DNA from: Enterovibrio baiacu
GTDB taxonomy: Bacteria; Pseudomonadota; Gammaproteobacteria; Enterobacterales; Vibrionaceae
Length of the DNA stretch: 64,000 nucleotides
Assembly (NCBI RefSeq): GCF_004120195.1
Contig: NZ_SCHN01000007.1
Coordinates: 124,001-188,000, forward strand
Direction of reading: 5' to 3'
Positions 62,206 through 64,000 of this stretch are shown one piece after another. Each line of letters opens with the position of its first letter. Positions within the stretch are counted from its first letter, which is position 1. The translations under genes were made by a program, and so were the position numbers. The notes under the pieces were generated by a model. The model searched no databases. It was not told the origin of the DNA and saw only the letters and a program-made list of their open reading frames with translations.

Positions 62206-62952
62206 TTATTGTGTATCCGGCGTACTGGCTGTGTTTGATTTTTCGGTTTCGGTTTCAGGTACAGATGTTGGCTCTGTTTCAGAAGGCGCAAGGTTGTGTG
62301 TATTGAGCCCATCAACAGATATCGTTTCTTTCGGGCCAAGAAACTTAGGCTGAACATCCAGCACGTAGATATCAAGCAAGGCTTTCACGCGTGCTAAGGT
62401 TTCTCGGCTTCGAATTTTCAGACCGGCTAAGCCTTTCGGGCTCGGAACAGCAAGGCAAATAGCATCAATATTGTAATGGTCAGCGATGAATAGAGCGCGT
62501 TCGCAGTGGAAGGCTTGCGTGACGATGGTGAATTCATCTGCATCAAAGACCTCTCTCGCGCGTATCACCGAATCGAGCGTTCTAAACCCTGCATAATCCA
62601 ACACAATGTGTTCGTCTGGAATACCGGCTTTAAGCATGTCGCGTTTCATCGTCCATGGCTCGTTATAAGAACGGTGGGCGTTATCGCCACTGAGCAAAAG
62701 CACATCCACTTTATTCTCTTGATAAAGCGCTTGGGCGGCGTCAATGCGGTAGGTGTAGTACGGGTTTCTGGTCTTGCCTATGTATTTGCTTGTGCCAAGT
62801 ACGAGGGCAACATGACGCGCTGGCGTCTGATCGATGGAGGTGTAAATCCTTCCTTTCGCTTGGTATGACACCCAGAGATCCATCGACGCAATACTGAGTA
62901 CAGACGCGACAATCAGGATAATCGTGGTGATGGCGAATTTACGAAAAGACAT
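62206..62952 (-). CDS. SanA/YdcF-like DUF218 membrane protein
   Basis: 248 residues from ATG 62952; a TTG at 62958 is in frame. One N-terminal span (about 5-25) anchors a DUF218 domain in the periplasm: ALVLGTSKYIG, NPYYTYRIDAAQALYQENKV, LLLSGDNAHRSYNEPWTMKR, IVTQAFHCERALFIA. This is the SanA arrangement; SanA supports envelope barrier function and vancomycin exclusion in E. coli. A C-terminal tail of about 40 residues rich in Pro, Thr, Ser and Glu is extra. Confidence 0.88.
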   Translation of the reverse strand: MSFRKFAITTIILIVASVLSIASMDLWVSYQAKGRIYTSIDQTPARHVALVLGTSKYIGKTRNPYYTYRIDAAQALYQENKVDVLLLSGDNAHRSYNEPWTMKRDMLKAGIPDEHIVLDYAGFRTLDSVIRAREVFDADEFTIVTQAFHCERALFIADHYNIDAICLAVPSPKGLAGLKIRSRETLARVKALLDIYVLDVQPKFLGPKETISVDGLNTHNLAPSETEPTSVPETETEKSNTASTPDTQ

Positions 62953-63027
62953 GAGCAAATAGACGAGGCTTTATTTCTGTGATGAACCAGCAGGTTATAA
63001 CAAAGGAACGTAAATGACAAAGAGAAC

Positions 63028-63053
63028 AGCCGCAAGCTAGGGCGCTTGCGGCT
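63028..63053. terminator. Hairpin between maeA and the SanA-like gene
   Basis: AGCCGCAAGC and GCTTGCGGCT form a perfect 10-bp stem with a 6-base loop. The T-run (TAATTTTTTTA) follows on the plus strand, although both flanking genes are on the minus strand, so its direction is odd. Confidence 0.6.
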
Positions 63054-63063
63054 AATTTTTTTA

Positions 63064-64000
63064 TTAGAACGATGTACGCTTATATTGGCGGTATTTAGGT
63101 TGCCAGAAAATCGCGTCGATTTTCTCTTTCAGTGCGTCTTCTGCGAGCTCTAACGCGACACCTTGTTCAATCGCTTTCTTCGCAACTGCTAGCGCAATGT
63201 GCTTAGACACATCGTGAATTTCTTCCAGTGGCGGAAGCAGGGCGCCTGTGCCGTTTTTCGCCAGTGGCGAACACTCAGACAGCGCACGGCTTGATTCCAT
63301 CAACATTTCGTCAGTCACACGTTTCGCATCAACAGCCAGCACACCCAAACCGATACCCGGGAAGATGTAGCTATTATTACATTGTGCGATTGGGTAGGTT
63401 TGACCGTTATCAAGCACAACAGGATCAAACGGGCTGCCCGTTGCAACCAATGCTTCACCATTCGTCCAACGTAGGATATCAAACGGCGTTGCCTCAACGC
63501 GGCTGGTTGGGTTAGACAGTGGGAATACGATAGGGCGCGCACAGTGCTCATGCATCGCTTTAATCACGTCTTCACTAAACAGACCTGGCGCACCAGAAAC
63601 GCCGATAAGCACGGTAGGCTTCGCGTTCTTCACAACGTCTAGCAGAGAAAGGTTTTGATCTTCCGCTTCCCAATCTTTTAACGCATCACGCTTTTGCGTC
63701 AGCTTCTGTTGGAAATCGAGCAGGTTTGGCATGCTATCAACCAACAAGCCCCAACGGTCAACCATGAACACACGCTCACGCGCTTCTTCATCGCTGATGC
63801 CTTCTGACACCATTTGCGCGATGATCGCTTCTGCAATACCACAACCAGCTGAGCCAGCGCCCAAGAAGGTAATGCGCTGCTCAGATAGCGTTGTGCCTGC
63901 TGCTTTACAGGCTGAAATCAATGAACCCACCGTCACGGCTGCAGTGCCTTGGATGTCGTCATTGAAACAACAAACGCGATCTTTATAACGCTCCAGCAAT
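63064..64000 (-). CDS. maeA: NAD-dependent malic enzyme, C-terminal part
   Basis: About 312 C-terminal residues; the N-terminal part lies beyond the window. The NAD loop is [16 protein letters not shown], the upstream catalytic Asp pair is in [15 protein letters not shown], and malic-enzyme marks [36 protein letters not shown] and [14 protein letters not shown] follow. The C-terminus [14 protein letters not shown] matches E. coli MaeA (SfcA). It decarboxylates malate to pyruvate, producing NADH. Confidence 0.96.
   Translation of the reverse strand, partial: LLERYKDRVCCFNDDIQGTAAVTVGSLISACKAAGTTLSEQRITFLGAGSAGCGIAEAIIAQMVSEGISDEEARERVFMVDRWGLLVDSMPNLLDFQQKLTQKRDALKDWEAEDQNLSLLDVVKNAKPTVLIGVSGAPGLFSEDVIKAMHEHCARPIVFPLSNPTSRVEATPFDILRWTNGEALVATGSPFDPVVLDNGQTYPIAQCNNSYIFPGIGLGVLAVDAKRVTDEMLMESSRALSECSPLAKNGTGALLPPLEEIHDVSKHIALAVAKKAIEQGVALELAEDALKEKIDAIFWQPKYRQYKRTSF

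Noticed and set aside
1-64000. tRNA, rRNA, insertion sequences, prophage or attachment sites
   Set aside because: I saw no cloverleaf-like, rRNA, transposase, integrase or flanking direct-repeat sequence on either strand.

Overview
The window looks like chromosomal DNA of a marine gammaproteobacterium in or close to the Vibrionaceae. The evidence is the E. coli-like block rplY-radD-rsuA-bcr, a divergent cra / fruBKA locus, a ToxR/VtrA-like plus VtrC-like membrane regulator pair, an OmpA, a second stand-alone FabH, and small families I associate with Vibrionaceae (DUF3802, DUF2913, DUF3334). The genus cannot be fixed from this. I see no tRNA, rRNA, insertion sequence, prophage or CRISPR array, and no clearly broken gene.

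Layout. 1-11420 is a divergent catabolic island. A minus-strand operon encodes ABC ATPase, SnoaL-like protein, HisD-family dehydrogenase, double SnoaL-like protein, SDR, LacI regulator and a partial double SnoaL-like protein. A plus-strand operon encodes a binding protein, two permeases and another double SnoaL-like protein. Most minus-strand genes overlap by 1-4 bases. The shared promoter region carries a CRP-like site and two related 18-bp operator candidates. The substrate is unknown. 11573-14074 holds a DUF2058 gene, the VtrC-like/ToxR-like pair and an HTH-like orphan. 14459-16792 is a tight three-gene operon of an S-adenosylhomocysteine-hydrolase-like Rossmann protein, a protein with an HDxFGH signature and a DUF3293 protein. 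I consider this the best candidate for an undescribed system. 16905-24974 carries an HTTM-DCC membrane protein, M32 carboxypeptidase, gamma-glutamylcyclotransferase-like protein, OmpA, DUF2786 and an EamA transporter.

25065-36088 is mostly housekeeping: DNA polymerase II with an SOS-box candidate, DUF1289, ribosomal protein bL25, RadD, a GNAT, RsuA, a Bcr-type pump, DUF2913 and a DUF2867-type NAD(P)-binding protein. 36584-40819 is an AttEFGH-like operon (ATPase, double FtsX permease, CrtC/AttH lipocalin-like protein). 40942-42444 is an almost pure RTX beta-roll protein with no secretion genes nearby. 43151-45117 holds an aldo/keto reductase, two paralogous small lipoproteins and a Trp-rich small protein. 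45208-50298 is the fructose locus: Cra faces fruBKA across four Cra-like operators. 50384-55740 has a hypothetical protein, a CheX-like DUF3334 protein, a TorS-like hybrid kinase and DUF3802.

55898-64000 carries tapT, nagK, a GGEEF cyclase, a second fabH, a DASS dicarboxylate transporter, a SanA-like protein and the C-terminal part of NAD-malic enzyme. The DASS carrier and malic enzyme could work together in C4-dicarboxylate use. The fructose PTS and NagK feed central sugar metabolism. Convergent gene pairs are usually separated by strong GC-rich hairpins, listed individually.
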